This document shows positions 23,722 through 34,848 of a stretch of 64,000 nt of DNA, one piece after another. The notes below the pieces were generated by a model that saw only the letters and a program-made list of their open reading frames with translations, did no database searches and was not told the origin of the DNA. The stretch comes from Aquarana catesbeiana (Eukaryota; Chordata; Amphibia; Anura; Ranidae), in assembly GCF_042186555.1 (NCBI RefSeq), contig NC_133327.1, positions 101,019,853-101,083,852 on the forward strand, read 5' to 3'. A program made the translations under genes and the position numbers. Within the stretch, counting starts at the first letter, position 1. Each line of letters begins with the position of its first letter.

Positions 23722-25690
23722 CGTATGGCAATGAATGCACTGTACAGCATGTGATGTGTCTGTATGGCATGTGATGGCACTGTACGGCATGTGATGGCAC
23801 TGTACGGCATGTGATGGCACTGTACGGCATGTGATGGCACTGTGCGGCATGTGATGACTCTGTATGTTATGTAATGTCCCTATTCGGCATGTGATGACTT
23901 TGTATGGCATGTGATGGCACTGTACGGCATGTGATGACTCTGTACGGCACGTGATGGCACTGTACGGCATGTGATGTCCCTATTTGGCATGTGATGACTC
24001 TGTACGGCATATGATGGCTCTGTATGGCATGCGATGGCTCTGCAGGGCATGTGATGGCACTGTACAACATGTAATGACACTGTACAGCATGTGATGACTC
24101 TGTACGGCATGTGATGGCACTGTACGGCATGTGATGGCACTGTACGGCATGTGATGTCCCTGTTTGGCATGTGATGGCTCTGTACGGCATGTGATGGCTC
24201 TGTACAGCATGTGATGGCACTGTACAGCATGTGATGGCACTGTACAACATGTAATGACTCTGTACGGCATGTGATGGCACTGTACAACATGTAATGACAC
24301 TGTACGGCATGTGGTGACTCTGTTTGGCATGTATGACTCTGTTTGGCATGTGATGACTCTGTTTGGCATGTGATGGCACTGTACGGCATGTGATGGCACT
24401 GTGCGGCATGTGATGTTACTGTGCGGCATGTGATGTCACTGTATGGCATGTGATGTCACTGTATGGCATGTGACGACTCTGTACGGCATGTGATGGCACT
24501 GTAAGGCATGTGATGACTCTGTATGACATGTGATGGCACTGTCCGGCATGTGATGACTCTGTACGGAATGTGAAGGCACTGTACGGCATGTGATGACTCT
24601 GCACGGCATGTGATGGCTCTGTACGGCATGTGATGGCACTGTACATCATGTGATGGCATTGTACGGCATGTGATGACACTGTATGGCATGTGATGGCACT
24701 GTACGTTATTTGATGACTCTACATGGCGTGTGATGGCACTGTACAACATGTAATGACTCTGTATGGCATGTGATAGCACTGTACAACATGTAATGTCTCT
24801 ATACAGCATGTGATGGCACTGTACAACATGTAATGACTCTGTACGGCATGTGATGGCACTGTACGGCATGTGATGGCACTGTACGGCATGTGATGGCACT
24901 GTACGGCATGTGATGGCACTGTACGGCATGTGATGACTGTGTTTGGCATGTGATGGCACTGTATGGCATGTGATGGCACTGTATGGCATGTGATAGCACT
25001 GTATGGCATGTGATTGCACTGTACAACATGTAATGACACTGTACGGCATGTGATGATTCTGTATGGCTTGTGACGGCACTGTACGGCATGTGATGACTCT
25101 GTACGACATGTGATGGCATTGTCCGGGATGTGATGACTCTTCACGGCATGTAATGACTCTGTACGGCATGTGAAGGCACTGTGCAGCATGTGATGACTCT
25201 GCACGGCATGTGATGACTCTGCACGGCATGTGATGGCTCTGTACATTGTGATGGCACTGTACATTATGTGATGGCACTGTACGGCATGTGATGGCACTGT
25301 ACGGCATGTGATGACTCTACATGGCATGTGATGACTCTACATGGCATGTAATGGCACTGTACAACATGTAATGACTCTGTATGGCATGTGATGGCACTGT
25401 ACAACATGTGATGACACTGTACGGCATGTGATGGTACAGTATGGCATGTGATGGCACTGTATGGCATGTAATGACTCTATACGGCATGTGATGCCACTGT
25501 ACAACATGTAATGACTCCGACGGCATGTGATGCCACTGTACAACATGTAATGACTCTATACGGCATGTGATGGCACTGTACAACATGTAATGACTCTGTA
25601 TGGCATGTGATGGCACTGTATAACATGTAATGACTCTGTATGGCATGTGATGGCACTGTACAACATGTAATGGCTCTGTACAGCATGTCA
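23722..25690. repeat. 20-bp satellite array, about 98 units
   Basis: The unit is TGTACGGCATGTGATGGCAC, with a common variant TGTACAACATGTAATGACTC. Period is 20 bp with rare slips, one near 24330. Variants are intermixed over most of the array, but toward the right end (about 25340-25680) the two types alternate to give a 40-bp higher-order unit. Because the unit rarely contains a stop in three minus-strand frames, open frames up to 283 codons result; the peptide repeats every 20 residues. No start context or splice signal supports coding. Confidence 0.97.
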
Positions 25691-26097
25691 TCCTGTAATA
25701 CTCTATTTACAATAAAAGTAACATTATTGCTATGGGGTACTAGGTAATACACCAATTATGGGGGAGCAAAGCTCTGTCCATGTCTGAGGAGCTCTGGGCT
25801 TCAGTATGAAAATGCAAGTTGATGTGAATGGAAGCTTTCATTGTCTCATATAAAAATCCATTCACAATTTTCGCTCTGATTTTATTTCATTTTACTATAC
25901 CAGTAATGCATGGAATGCCTGTGTGCTATTACATCCATATGTGTATCTATTCTGCTTAACAAATATATTGTTTTCACTCTGGTAGATAGTAATATGTAGA
26001 GGGCATTTACATATGCAGCACTATCAGTGACTTCTTGTACCTTAGTCACTGAATGAAGTGCTTTTATCTCTGCCCACTCTTCTGACCATTGAAACAT

Positions 26098-26372
26098 GCT
26101 GCAGGGGAGGAAGGAGGAGAGAGAAGGGAGGGGGAGAGAGAGAAGGGAGGGGGAGAGAGGAGAGAGAGAAGGGAGCGGGGAGAGAGGAGAGAGGGAAGGG
26201 AGCGGGGAGAGAGGAGAGAGAGAAGGGAGCGGGGAGAGAGGAGAGAGGGAAGGGAGAGAGGAGAGAGAGAAGGGAGCGGGGAGAGAGAGAAGGGATGAGG
26301 GAGAGGGGGGAGGAGAGAGAAGGGAGGGGGAGGAGAGAGAGAAGGAAGGAGAGAGATAAGGGAGGGGGGAGC
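26098..26372 (+). repeat. Purine-only GA-rich minisatellite
   Basis: About 275 bases are almost entirely A and G, built from units such as GGAGAGAGAGAAGGGAGCGG of about 25 bp. The few non-purine bases are the C of GAGCGGGG. Such mirror-symmetric purine tracts can form triplex DNA. Open frames here are compositional. Confidence 0.92.
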
Positions 26373-26869
26373 AGCTACACTCTGTGAAGTCTCGGGAGCG
26401 AGCAGAGAGAGGACATCAATCAAGCAGGAAAGTGGGTGGATCCAGAGCCAGACCATTGTCGGTATTACACTGTATGAAAGTCTGTAGCCCCTCCCACAGG
26501 TATTTAGCTCGATTTTAACAGAATGGGGGCACTTCTGAGTGGGCTGGAAGGATTTATAGATATCAGCAGCTCACATAGAATAGATGTAAGCAAAAAAAGG
26601 AAACCCATACTTCTCTTTTAACCTATAACACAGGACTCACCTCCTGTATCAGGTAGCAATTGATATCTTATATCAATTATGAATGCAGCGTGATCTACGA
26701 ATGGAGGATGGTGGGAACATTGCTAGGTCTGCCGCCTACATTCATAGATCACATTTCATTTTTAGAAGCTATAGTACGGCTTCTAAAAATGGAGTAGCTT
26801 GGTGGAAAGACACAGGGAGGCACTCTTGATGAGTGCCTGTCACAGCTCCTTTAGTTCTAATAATGCCCG

Positions 26870-27575
26870 TTGCTAGTAGCGGCTGGTGCTCAATATTTGT
26901 TTTTTGGGTGGGGGGCGGCAAACAAACCTGCCCCCCTCACTCGCACTAACACCACCCCCTCTCCCCCTTGCGGTAGAGGGATGGGAAGGCGCCGGTGACC
27001 CCCTTTGTTATAAAGCATCCCAAATACTTGCATCTACCAGTAGTTATCAAATTGACCAGTATAGGAGATCGCTGAACTCCAAACGGTCTGCACTGCAAAG
27101 TTTAATGGATGGAAAATTGCCGCAAATGAAAGATTTTACAGTGAGCTGTCAGTGGCAAATATAAAAGGGGTGTGGGTGCAGTACTAATACTATATAACAT
27201 GTATGGAGAGGAGAGTGAAGGAGATGAGTACTGACAATTATCAGGCTGCTGATTAGGCTCTGTCCCTGCTGCTCAGATCCCAGCTCTGGAGGGGCTGCCA
27301 GGTGACTGGAAGGACAAGATCACCCCATGAACAGGAGCACATCTAAGAAAGGCTCAAAAAGTGGCCAGAAATCCTGTGCCCCAAGCCCACCCTTTTTTTA
27401 GGCCAATTAGAGCCTCGTGCTCTAATCATGTGCTTCAGGAAAAAAAACCCTATTGGAATCCATGCGTCCGGCGCCCTGCATGCAGGCATGCAGATTAGTG
27501 GCATGCATGCAGATTAGACCGCATGGATTAGGGGGGCACCCTGCACCCCTTAAGGACAGGCTGCACTGCCCACTG
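26870..27575 (+). repeat. Dispersed repeat of the GTCCGGCG family, copy 2 (enlarged)
   Basis: The landmarks seen at 19985-20175 recur here (CACCCTTTTTTT, CTCTAATCATGTG, GCGTCCGGCGCCCTGCATGC, a G run, CCCTTAAGGACAGGCTG). A C-rich left part at 26925-27000 and a short inverted GCATGC cluster at 27475-27520 are included. Limits are approximate. Confidence 0.5.
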
Positions 27576-28109
27576 CACTGAAAGATTATTGCGGCAGAGG
27601 TGGGTGGAGGAGGGGCATGGATGGAAGATATGAGGAAAATAAGCGATGTCTGTTATGCTTTCTTTTTTTTTTCCTTTTTAGTTAACTTAGCCTTTTAAGA
27701 AAATTATTAGTGAATATTTTATCACATTTAGGCTCCATTCGACTCCAAAGTCATACGATTTTGAGTGCAACTTTGCAGTAGAACTTTGATGTGACTTTAC
27801 ACTCTCTGGCACTCAAGTCACATTAAAGTTGCATCAAAGTAGTGCAGAAAACTTTTCAAAGTCGCTGCCACTTTAAGTTGCATAGATCGGAATGAGCGCT
27901 ATTGAAATCAATGGACAGTGACTAGTCATGCAGCTTTATGTGTTCACAGTCACATGACAAGTCGCACTAGCCTAAAAGTCCATGTAGCTAGGGGTATGTC
28001 AGTGGGTGTGTCATTTGCCCTCATACTGTGTGCTAAAAGGTATCCCTCTTTCTCATCTCAGAGAGTTGGATGGTATGCTTTTCATACTTCCTAAAAGTTC
28101 AAAATCTTA
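27576..28109. other. Repeat-like sequence with AAGTCGCA/TTGCATC motifs
   Basis: About 27730-27990 has alternating motifs of the type CAAAGTCAT, AAAGTTGCATCAAAGT and AAGTCGCACTAG, giving local inverted pairing. I know similar stretches only as dispersed amphibian repeats. No gene is seen. Confidence 0.35.
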
Positions 28110-28313
28110 TGCCGCATACACACGGTCGGAATTTCCGACAGAAAAAGTCCGATGGGAGCTTCTGGTCGGATAATCCGACCGTGTGTATGCCCCATCGGAC
28201 TTTTTCTGTCGGCACTTCCGACGGACTTAGATAGAGAACATGCTCTAAATTTTTCCGTTGGAAATGCCGACGGAGCTCGTTCCGTTGGCAAGTCCGACTG
28301 TGTGTATGCGGCA
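28110..28313. mobile_element. PIF/Harbinger-like hairpin MITE (ACACACGGTCGGA ends)
   Basis: The ends TGCCGCATACACACGGTCGG and CCGACTGTGTGTATGCGGCA are inverted. TTA precedes and TAA follows; the sister copy at 58568-58986 has exact TAA on both sides, consistent with the 3-bp target of Harbinger elements. A second hairpin inside pairs CCGACAGAAAAAGTCCGATG with its inverse. It is 204 bp and non-coding. Confidence 0.8.
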
Positions 28314-28715
28314 TAACAGGTATTTCTCAGCTTTCAGGTCTTGAAAAGGATGACAGAGTTTGGGTTTGAGCTTTCCTTTCCTGGTCTGTAAGTATGCACA
28401 ATAACGCTGATTTCCATAAAAACATTTTAAAAAAGACATCAAATATACTGTATATTCACCACATTTTAATTTGTGGGTCAGAAAACTGGGTATAAATATT
28501 GTTTGTTGCTTGGCTCACTTTGTACTGTCGTGGGTAATTTTAATTGCTTAGATTTACTTGCAGTATAATATGAAATAACAGCAGCTACACAGCTTGAAAT
28601 GCTTCAGATTTTTCTTGCACTCAACTCTTAATGCTCTAATGACATCTAGTGGTAAAAATAAGGACTGCAAACAATATAGAGTTTTTTTGTAGAAACTTTG
28701 GGGTGGATTATTAGA

Positions 28716-28826
28716 TTTATTTATTTATTACAGGTACTTATATTACATAATTAATTTAACGCAGTGCTTTATATATATATTATACATTCACATCAGTCCC
28801 TGCCCTCGAGGAGCTTACAATCTACG
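28716..28826 (-). repeat. SINE tail fragment
   Basis: This matches the 3' part of the SINE at 1500-1818: (TTTA)n, CAGGTACTTATAT, CACATCAGTCCCTGCCCT and GAGGAGCTTACAATCTA. The tRNA head is missing, as expected for a 5'-truncated retroposon. The long runs of TA at 28770-28785 are secondary. Confidence 0.7.
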
Positions 28827-29131
28827 CAAATAGACTGCATTTTGCAAGTCCAGTAGCACTCTGCAAGTGCAGTTGCTCCAGAGCTTAGTCAATGAGATGA
28901 AGTTTCACTTTGCGAAGAATATCCAATAACACGCAAAGACCCCTCCGTGTGCTCCTCCGGTCCCCCCCCCCTCCTTCCCCCCATCCCCCCGTCCCAGATC
29001 TGTCAGGATGGAGAGCAGAGGAAGGAGCCGGCTCCTTTGTTTTCTGAATAGACAGAGTGGTAGTAGAAGTTTACATTGATTTACTCTTCATTGAAGTATA
29101 TCAAAAACTTTTTCTGATTCTGAACAGAGTA
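28827..29131. other. Unassigned sequence with C-rich stretch
   Basis: A C-rich run occupies 28962-28992. No other structure is recognised. Confidence 0.3.
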
Positions 29132-29636
29132 CAGTTGAACCTCGGATTACGAGCATAATCTGTTCCAGGAGTATGCTCTTAATTCAAAGTACTCGCATAT
29201 CAAAGCAAGTTTTCCCATTGAAGTCAATGGAAATGAAAATAATTTGTTCTGCATTGACTTCAATGGGATGCAATACCGCATGCGGCCAGAGGTGGGGGGG
29301 CGCCAGAGAGCCTCGGAAATGTCCGGAAAGGCCCGTGACACGTCGGCTGACCTTGGCAAACGTCGGAAAGGCTCAGGATCGGAGTATTTCCGCGTCTTTC
29401 TGAGCATTGCCGAACGGCGGCGATCGTCGCTGTTCGCCTCTGCTCGGCTCCGGCGCCCCCCCCCCGGCCACGTCAGGCCAAATGCGGTACTGCAGGCCCT
29501 ATTCTGCAGGCCCTAGGTTGAATTCTGCTCATCTTGCGAGACAACACTCGCAAACCGAGTCAGAATTTTTTTTAAAAAGTTGCTCGCAAATCAAAACGCT
29601 CTCAAACCAAGTTACCCTTAAACCGAGGTTCCACCG
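29132..29636. mobile_element. TA-flanked mariner/pogo-type MITE
   Basis: The left end CAGTTGAACCTCGG and the right end CCGAGGTTCCACCG are inverted and flanked by TA (29130-29131, 29637-29638). Further inverted pairs lie inside (TTACGAGCAT and CTCGCAAATC types). The 505-bp element has a GC-rich centre with open frames but no transposase motif. Confidence 0.82.
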
Positions 29637-31078
29637 TATACAGGCAGGGGGTGCTCTTCCACAGCAGCACTGCAGTTGGAGAGGAAATCAGGAGGAGCAT
29701 GTTTCCTATGGTTTCCTGGGCCACTAGGGAAGCTATTCCATTGGATGCCGCCATCCCATGTGACTCTAGCAGCCTTCTTGGGTCAGGCAGAGCCTAGTTA
29801 AAGCCTTGGCTCCCAGGTTTGGAAAGCATTTTGTGTGTGGGTAGAGTAGGGTCAGATACCCCGCCTGTTAGGGACAGCACTAGTGGCAGGGAAAGGTTCC
29901 TGACAAGGAGGGAAAGCGTAGGGCTCGCAACTTCTCTGGACATCTTCCTGCTTGGGCACAAGAAGGCCAGGCATTCTGCCCTTCTCCACAGGCGCTGTCA
30001 GTTCTGCTGAAACCTGCTCTACACACTGTTGGACCTGTGAGTGTTCCCGGTTGGGCTGCCTTCCAACTGGCTTAATTGTAATATTATTATTATTATTATT
30101 AATAATAATAATATTGCATTATTATTATTTGTTATTGCTGCCACACCACGCTGCACCCCACCTACATGTAGTGAAGGGCTAAAACCACTGTCAGTATTTT
30201 TGTTCAGTCTTTGTCTCATTATGGAGATTTCCCTTCATTTACTGTTCTGTGGACTCAACAGGAAATTATAGGGTATTTTTCCAATGAGAGGAATTCCCTG
30301 CTATATACAGTAGTTGTCAGGGGAACAAATGTCACTATTTGAGGATTTCCCCTCTCTTCGTGTAATGGTGGCAACCCAAAATGTTGGATTTACCCTCATT
30401 TTCATTCCTGGAGGCATTCGTGATCAGGACAATTATAAAGAGTGAATCTCTCTAACATGGATACCTGCACTATAGCCGAAAGATGGCTACAGCGCAGGCT
30501 TACGATGCCAGGAGGGCGTCCATGGACATCTTCCCGTGATCGCACTGCCCGCATGCCCCCTGCGGCATATGGGTGGCGTGCTCTGTGATCACTGAGTCCT
30601 TCAGAGTGAGCTGATCACAGATGGGGGGAAAAGGGCTGTAACCCTTTACCATGTGATCAGCTGTGTCCTATGACAGCTGATCACAGATGTAAACACAAGC
30701 CAGTTATCGACTTTCCTTTCCTCACACTGACAGCGTGTGGAGGGGAGAAGAGAACCAATAACCGGCTTTTGTTATAGGGACATCTATACTGATGTGTCCT
30801 GATTATCAGTGCAGTCCCAACAGTGCCCACTAGTGTTGCCTATCAGTGCCGCCAATTAGTGCTCATCCGTGCCTCCTTATCAGTGTCGCCTATCAGTGTC
30901 TATGAGTGCCGCCTACCAGTGCCACCTATACCTAAACTGTTAATTTGTTCCAGAAAAAAATTTCCATCCTGCTTTTCTCATCAATGTGGTTGAAAGTGAA
31001 TGCCAATAGCGATTAGAAAATGTAACAAATTTTTCTTAATTGAAAGAAAAAATGAAATTCTACTAATATATAGCCAGC
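29637..31078. other. Intergenic sequence with repeat remnants
   Basis: A TAATAT/ATTATT microsatellite with a small palindrome lies at 30080-30130. About 30230-30470 resembles a diverged member of the family at 50519-50920 (TTTCCCCTCT, CAACCCAAAATGT, GAATCTCTCTAAC). About 30475-30930 is a fragment of the TTAACCACTT-type family, with CCATGTGATCAGCTGTGTCC and a run of CAGTGCC-type units. No gene is seen. Confidence 0.45.
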
Positions 31079-31082
31079 TTAA

Positions 31083-31543
31083 AGGCAGAAGGTCTTTTAT
31101 CTTAATACATTCTATGCATTAGGATAAAAAGCCTTCTGTGTGTAGCAGCCGCCTCAGCACCCCTAAACTTACATGAGCCCCATCTCCAGCGATGTCCACA
31201 AGTCCCTCAGCCGTCCTGGACTCTCCCTTCTGAGTGGCTGAAACACAGCAGTGGTGCCATTGGCTCAATCAAAGTCAGTTAGCCAATCAGGAGAGAGAGA
31301 GGGGGCAGTGCTGAATGTCAGCTCTGTGTCTGAATGGACACACGGAGCTGCAGCTCGGCTCAGGTGCCCCCATAGCAAGCTGCTTGTTGTGGGGGCACTT
31401 GGCAGGAGGGCGGGGCCAGGAGCAGCGAAGAGGGACCCAAGAAGAGGAGGATCCAGGCTGCTCCGTGTAAATCCACTGCAAAGAGGAGGTAAGTATAACA
31501 TGTTTGTTATTTTTTTTTTTAAAACAAGACTTTATAATCACTT
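31083..31543. mobile_element. TTAA-bounded element 1 of 3 in a row
   Basis: TTAA flanks it at 31079-31082 and 31544-31547. It is the reverse-orientation relative of the insert at 2201-2694: both carry a TACTTACCT/AGGTAAGTA junction, AACATGTTTGTTATT and a GC-rich middle with GGGGGCAC. It is non-coding; the frames on both strands are compositional. Confidence 0.7.
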
Positions 31544-31547
31544 TTAA

Positions 31548-32060
31548 GTGGTATTAAACCCAGACATTTATTATATTGCAGCTTACCAATTATTAGATGT
31601 GATGGCTACATTGCTTTCCTTTTTTTAGGCTTTCTTTCTTCTGTTCTCATTTGGTGATCCAGCCAGCAAGTCTGTTGTTTTTCAAAAGCACATGCTCTCC
31701 TACTGAATGTATTAGTTTACATGAATGAGACAAACCACTTAGCACTGACAGATATGATTAAAATGATCAACTTTTATTTATTAATGTAAACTTAAGGGAA
31801 AAACTGTTTGCTGTAACTGATTAGGTGTGAGCTGAAATTGGGCTTCAATAAGTTAGTGTAAGTAAATCTGCTAATACATGTAACACTCCTGTCTGCTGTG
31901 CCTCCTGTTCTCATTCATCTAGAGTTGTGCCTCTCTAATACAAGAGGTGTGTTACTGGCCAGATGACCAGATGAAAACTTGGGGATAAAAAAAAAAACAA
32001 AGAAAAGTAAACCGATAAGTTGCAATATAATATATTTTTGGTTTTGGCTTTAATACCGCT
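31548..32060. mobile_element. TTAA-bounded element 2 of 3 in a row
   Basis: The left end TTAAGTGGTATTAAACCCAG and the right end, whose inverse reads TTAAAGCGGTATTAAAGCCA, are inverted repeats. Next to each is an ATTATATTGCA block, also inverted. TTAA is shared with both neighbours (31544-31547, 32061-32064). It is non-coding. Confidence 0.75.
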
Positions 32061-32064
32061 TTAA

Positions 32065-33013
32065 CCGCTTGCCAACTGGCTGACGCCGATATATGTCGGC
32101 AGAAGGGCACGTAGAGGAAGATTAACGTACCTGTACGTAGCCCTTCAAGAAGCAGCTTGCGGGTGCGCGCGCCCGCCCCGACATCCGTGAGTGTGATCGC
32201 GGGTCCTGCAGACTCGATGTCCATGGGGATACCCGCGATCGTCTCACGGAGAGGAAGAACGGGGAAATGCTAATGTAAACAAGCATTTCCCCGCTCTGCC
32301 TAGTGACACTGACACTGATCACAGCTCCCTGTAATCGGAAGCGGTGATCAGTGTCGTGTCACACATAGCCCCTCCCCCCACAGTTAGAATCATTCCCTAG
32401 GACACAAATAACCCCACAGCGCCACCCAGTGGTTAACCCCTTCACTGCCAATCACATGTACACAGTAATCAATGCATTTTTAATTGCACTGATCGCTGTA
32501 TAAATGTGAATGGTCCCAAAATTGCGCCAAAATTGTCCGATCTGTCCGCCATAATGTCGCAGTCACAATAAAAATCGCTGAGCACCGCCATTACTAGTAA
32601 AAAAGTAATTTTACTAGTAAAAAAAAATTATTAATAAAAATGCCATAAAACTATCCCCTATTTTGTAGACGCTATAACTTTTGCGCAAACCAATCAATAA
32701 CCATTTATTGAGATTTTTTTTTACTAAAAATATGTAGAAGAATACGTATTGGCCTAAACTGATAAAAAAAAAAAATTTTATATAAATTTTTCAGGATATT
32801 TATTTATTTTTTTGTTTATAGCGCAAAAAATAAAAAACGCAGAGGTGATCAAATACCACCAAAAGAAATCTCTATTTGTGGCGAAAAAAGGACGTAAATT
32901 TTGTTTGGGAACCACGTCGCACGACTGCGCAATTATCAGTTAAAGCGTTGCAGTGCCGAATCGCAAAAAGTGCTCTGGTCTTTGGGCAGCCAAATGACCC
33001 GAGGCTTAAGTAG
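32065..33013. mobile_element. TTAA-bounded element 3 of 3 (TTAACCGCTT family)
   Basis: The left end TTAACCGCTTGCC and the inverse of the right end, TTAACTACTTAAGCC, match loosely. TTAA stands at 32061-32064 and 33014-33017. The right part (CGCAGAGGTGATCAAATACC, CTCTATTTGTGG) recurs at 40830-40885, so both belong to one large family. No open frame of note is present. Confidence 0.75.
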
Positions 33014-33105
33014 TTAAGGATTTACTTTAGTTATACACATTTTTGCAGTACGAAAGAAAAAAAAAAAACAGCCATCCTGATATTCTCCTTAACTTTTGTA
33101 TAACC

Positions 33106-34113
33106 CAACTTTTTTCAACTAGGGTTGCCAGGGGTTCTTTGAGCTGTGAACAATGGTGAATTGATCTCCCAGCTACACTCACCACAAATACAAGGGGCAA
33201 TTTTCTACTGACAACCAATGTAAGGGGTGACTTCTGCACTGACTACTAATGTTAGAGGACACCACAGTGTTTACTGTCTGCATTTGTTTTCTTCAATTTC
33301 AAAAATATTACTGAAAATTTCATAGGAGGTCAGAAACAAAAGCTCTGCCCTGGGCCGTAGTAGTAGCTCATTAGGGGCGCACAGGAGCCTCCCCCCCAAT
33401 CCATGCATCCGGCCCCCTAATCTACATGCAGGGCACTTTTTTTTGGATTTTTTTTTCTTTCAGAAGCCACGTGATTAGAGCCTGAGGCTCTAATTGTCTT
33501 AAAAAAGGGTGGGCAGAGTACTGTGCCCTGAGCCCACCCTGTTGTGCGACATTAGCAAATGAATATTCACTAATGTCTTCCTGTTTCTCCTCCCAGCCAA
33601 TCAGTAAGTGGTTCTTGGCCGGGAGTCCGAAGAACCAATTGCACTGGAGGAGAAGCAATGGCTGGGACACAGAGGAAATGGAGGGGGGAAGCCGCAGCCG
33701 TGACCTACATGGGGTAAGTGCGGGGCTGACGGGGGGCCTGGCGGGCAAGAGGGGGATCCAGCGACCCGGGGGGGGGTGTTTGTGGTGGGTGTGGGTATAG
33801 TGTGCGGGGGCAGTCTCGAGAGATGGTGGGGGGGTTCGTGTGGGGCGGCAGGCTGGAGCGACGGGGGGTGGGATGTCTGTTGTCAGGTCTGTCTGCCGCC
33901 CCCCCCCCCCCCGACCGATGGAGCACCAGCCGCCACTGGCCCTGGGTGTCATATACGCTAGGTATTCTACATTACTTATTTTTTTATTTAAGACTTTTTT
34001 CAACTTATTCATCACACTAATGAACAATGATTTGTAGGTAAAAACTTTTAGCAGGGATTCCCTAAGAACCTGAAAATTGTTTCAAGGGTTCCTCAGTGAC
34101 AAAAAGGTTGCGA
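33106..34113. mobile_element. Element with AACTTTTTTCAAC / AAAAAGGTTGCG ends, containing a nested repeat
   Basis: The left part CCAACTTTTTTCAACTAGGG pairs with the right part GGGTTCCTCAGTGACAAAAA plus GGTTGC. Class is uncertain, possibly hAT-like. The middle (about 33340-33945) is an inverted copy of the GTCCGGCG repeat family with a GC-rich G/C-run core; its landmarks GGGGCGCA, GCATCCGGC and AAAAAAGGGTGGGC are the inverse of those at 19985-20175. Long frames at 33422-34027 come from this core. Confidence 0.5.
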
Positions 34114-34618
34114 AAGCTCTCTGACCTTGCACTTTATCATCCCAGTAGGATATCATGGAGAAATAAAGCAAGAAAAGCTTTTTTACATCAAAACCTGTTA
34201 GAGTCTGCAAAAGACTTGAGACTGGGTGGAGGTTCACTTTCCAGGAGGACAACGACCCTAAACATACAGCCAGAGCTACAATGGAATGGTTTAGATCAAA
34301 GCATATTTATGTGTTAGAATGGCCCAGTCAAAGTCCAGACCTAATTTCAATTGAGAATCTGTGGCAAGACTTGAAAATTACTGTTCACAGATGCTCTCGA
34401 TCCAATCTGACAGAGCCTGAGCTATTTTGCAAAGAGGAATGGGCGATAATGTCACGAAAGGTGGTTCTACAAAGTATTGACTCAGGGGGGCTGAATACAA
34501 ATACATGCCACACTTTTCAGATATTTGTAAAAAGTTTTGAAAACCATTTATCATCTTCCTTCCACTTAACAATTATGTGCCACTTTGTGTTGGTCTATCA
34601 CATAAAATCCCAATAAAA
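34114..34618 (+). mobile_element. Second Tc1-like element, 5'-truncated remnant
   Basis: Translated fragments in changing frames give QEDNDPKHTA, then VLEWPSQSPDLISIENLWQD and KEEWAIM, which are the second aspartate and the glutamate region of a Tc1 transposase (NPIENLW is the usual form). The non-coding tail after 34480 (ACTTTTCAGATATTTG, TTGGTCTATCACATAAAATC) looks like a Tc1 terminal repeat. The LINE at 34619 begins directly after, so the remaining end was cut off or displaced. It is a different subfamily from 6237-7851. Confidence 0.85.
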
Positions 34619-34848
34619 AAGGCGCATGTGTGGCGCTCTGTGAAATGGATGCCTGATCACAGAGCTCCGTCCAGCTCCGTTCGTCCAGCGCTCCCAGCAG
34701 CGGGTGACGCACCCCAGTGAAGCCAGCTCGGGACCGGAACACCCAGGAAGCCTGCGGGAATCTTTTTTTTTTTGCCAGGGGGGGGTTGGCTAAACGAGGC
34801 TTGCTGACTCAATTTGCGGCACTTCCAGGGGTGGCCGAGGAATCCAAG

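Larger units (their letters stand above)
22927..26621. mobile_element. 3.7-kb TTAA/TIR-bounded block containing satellite and purine tract
   Basis: The left end TTAAAGGAGAAGTATGGG and the right end CCCATACTTCTCTTTTAA are inverted copies (16 of 18 bases), each with TTAA outermost. The CATACTTCTCTTTTAA end recurs alone at 53080-53095. Inside are an imperfect palindrome at about 23477-23582, a 20-bp satellite array (23722-25690) and a purine tract (26098-26372). I infer a nonautonomous element that acquired or expanded tandem DNA, but the two ends could also be unrelated copies. Confidence 0.5.

Noticed and set aside
23722..25690. A possible CRISPR array or p53-type response-element cluster in the 20-bp array.
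   Set aside because: There are no distinct unique spacers, so it is not CRISPR, and the genome is eukaryotic. The CATG-centred unit does not satisfy the RRRCWWGYYY pattern on either side.
23674..25755. Many overlapping minus-strand frames up to 283 codons with Cys/His-rich repeats (SHAVQCHHMPYSAITCRT type), looking like zinc-binding repeat proteins.
   Set aside because: They are translations of the 20-bp satellite in different frames. The peptide period (20 residues per 60 bp) is forced by the DNA period, several frames are open at once, and no start context, splice site or promoter supports expression.
26058..26456. Arg/Glu/Gly-rich and Ser/Pro/Leu-rich frames at the purine tract.
   Set aside because: They are compositional products of a GA minisatellite.
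33422..34027. A 201-codon Pro-rich minus-strand frame.
   Set aside because: It spans a repeat-family core with long C and G runs and opposing open frames, and has no recognisable motif.
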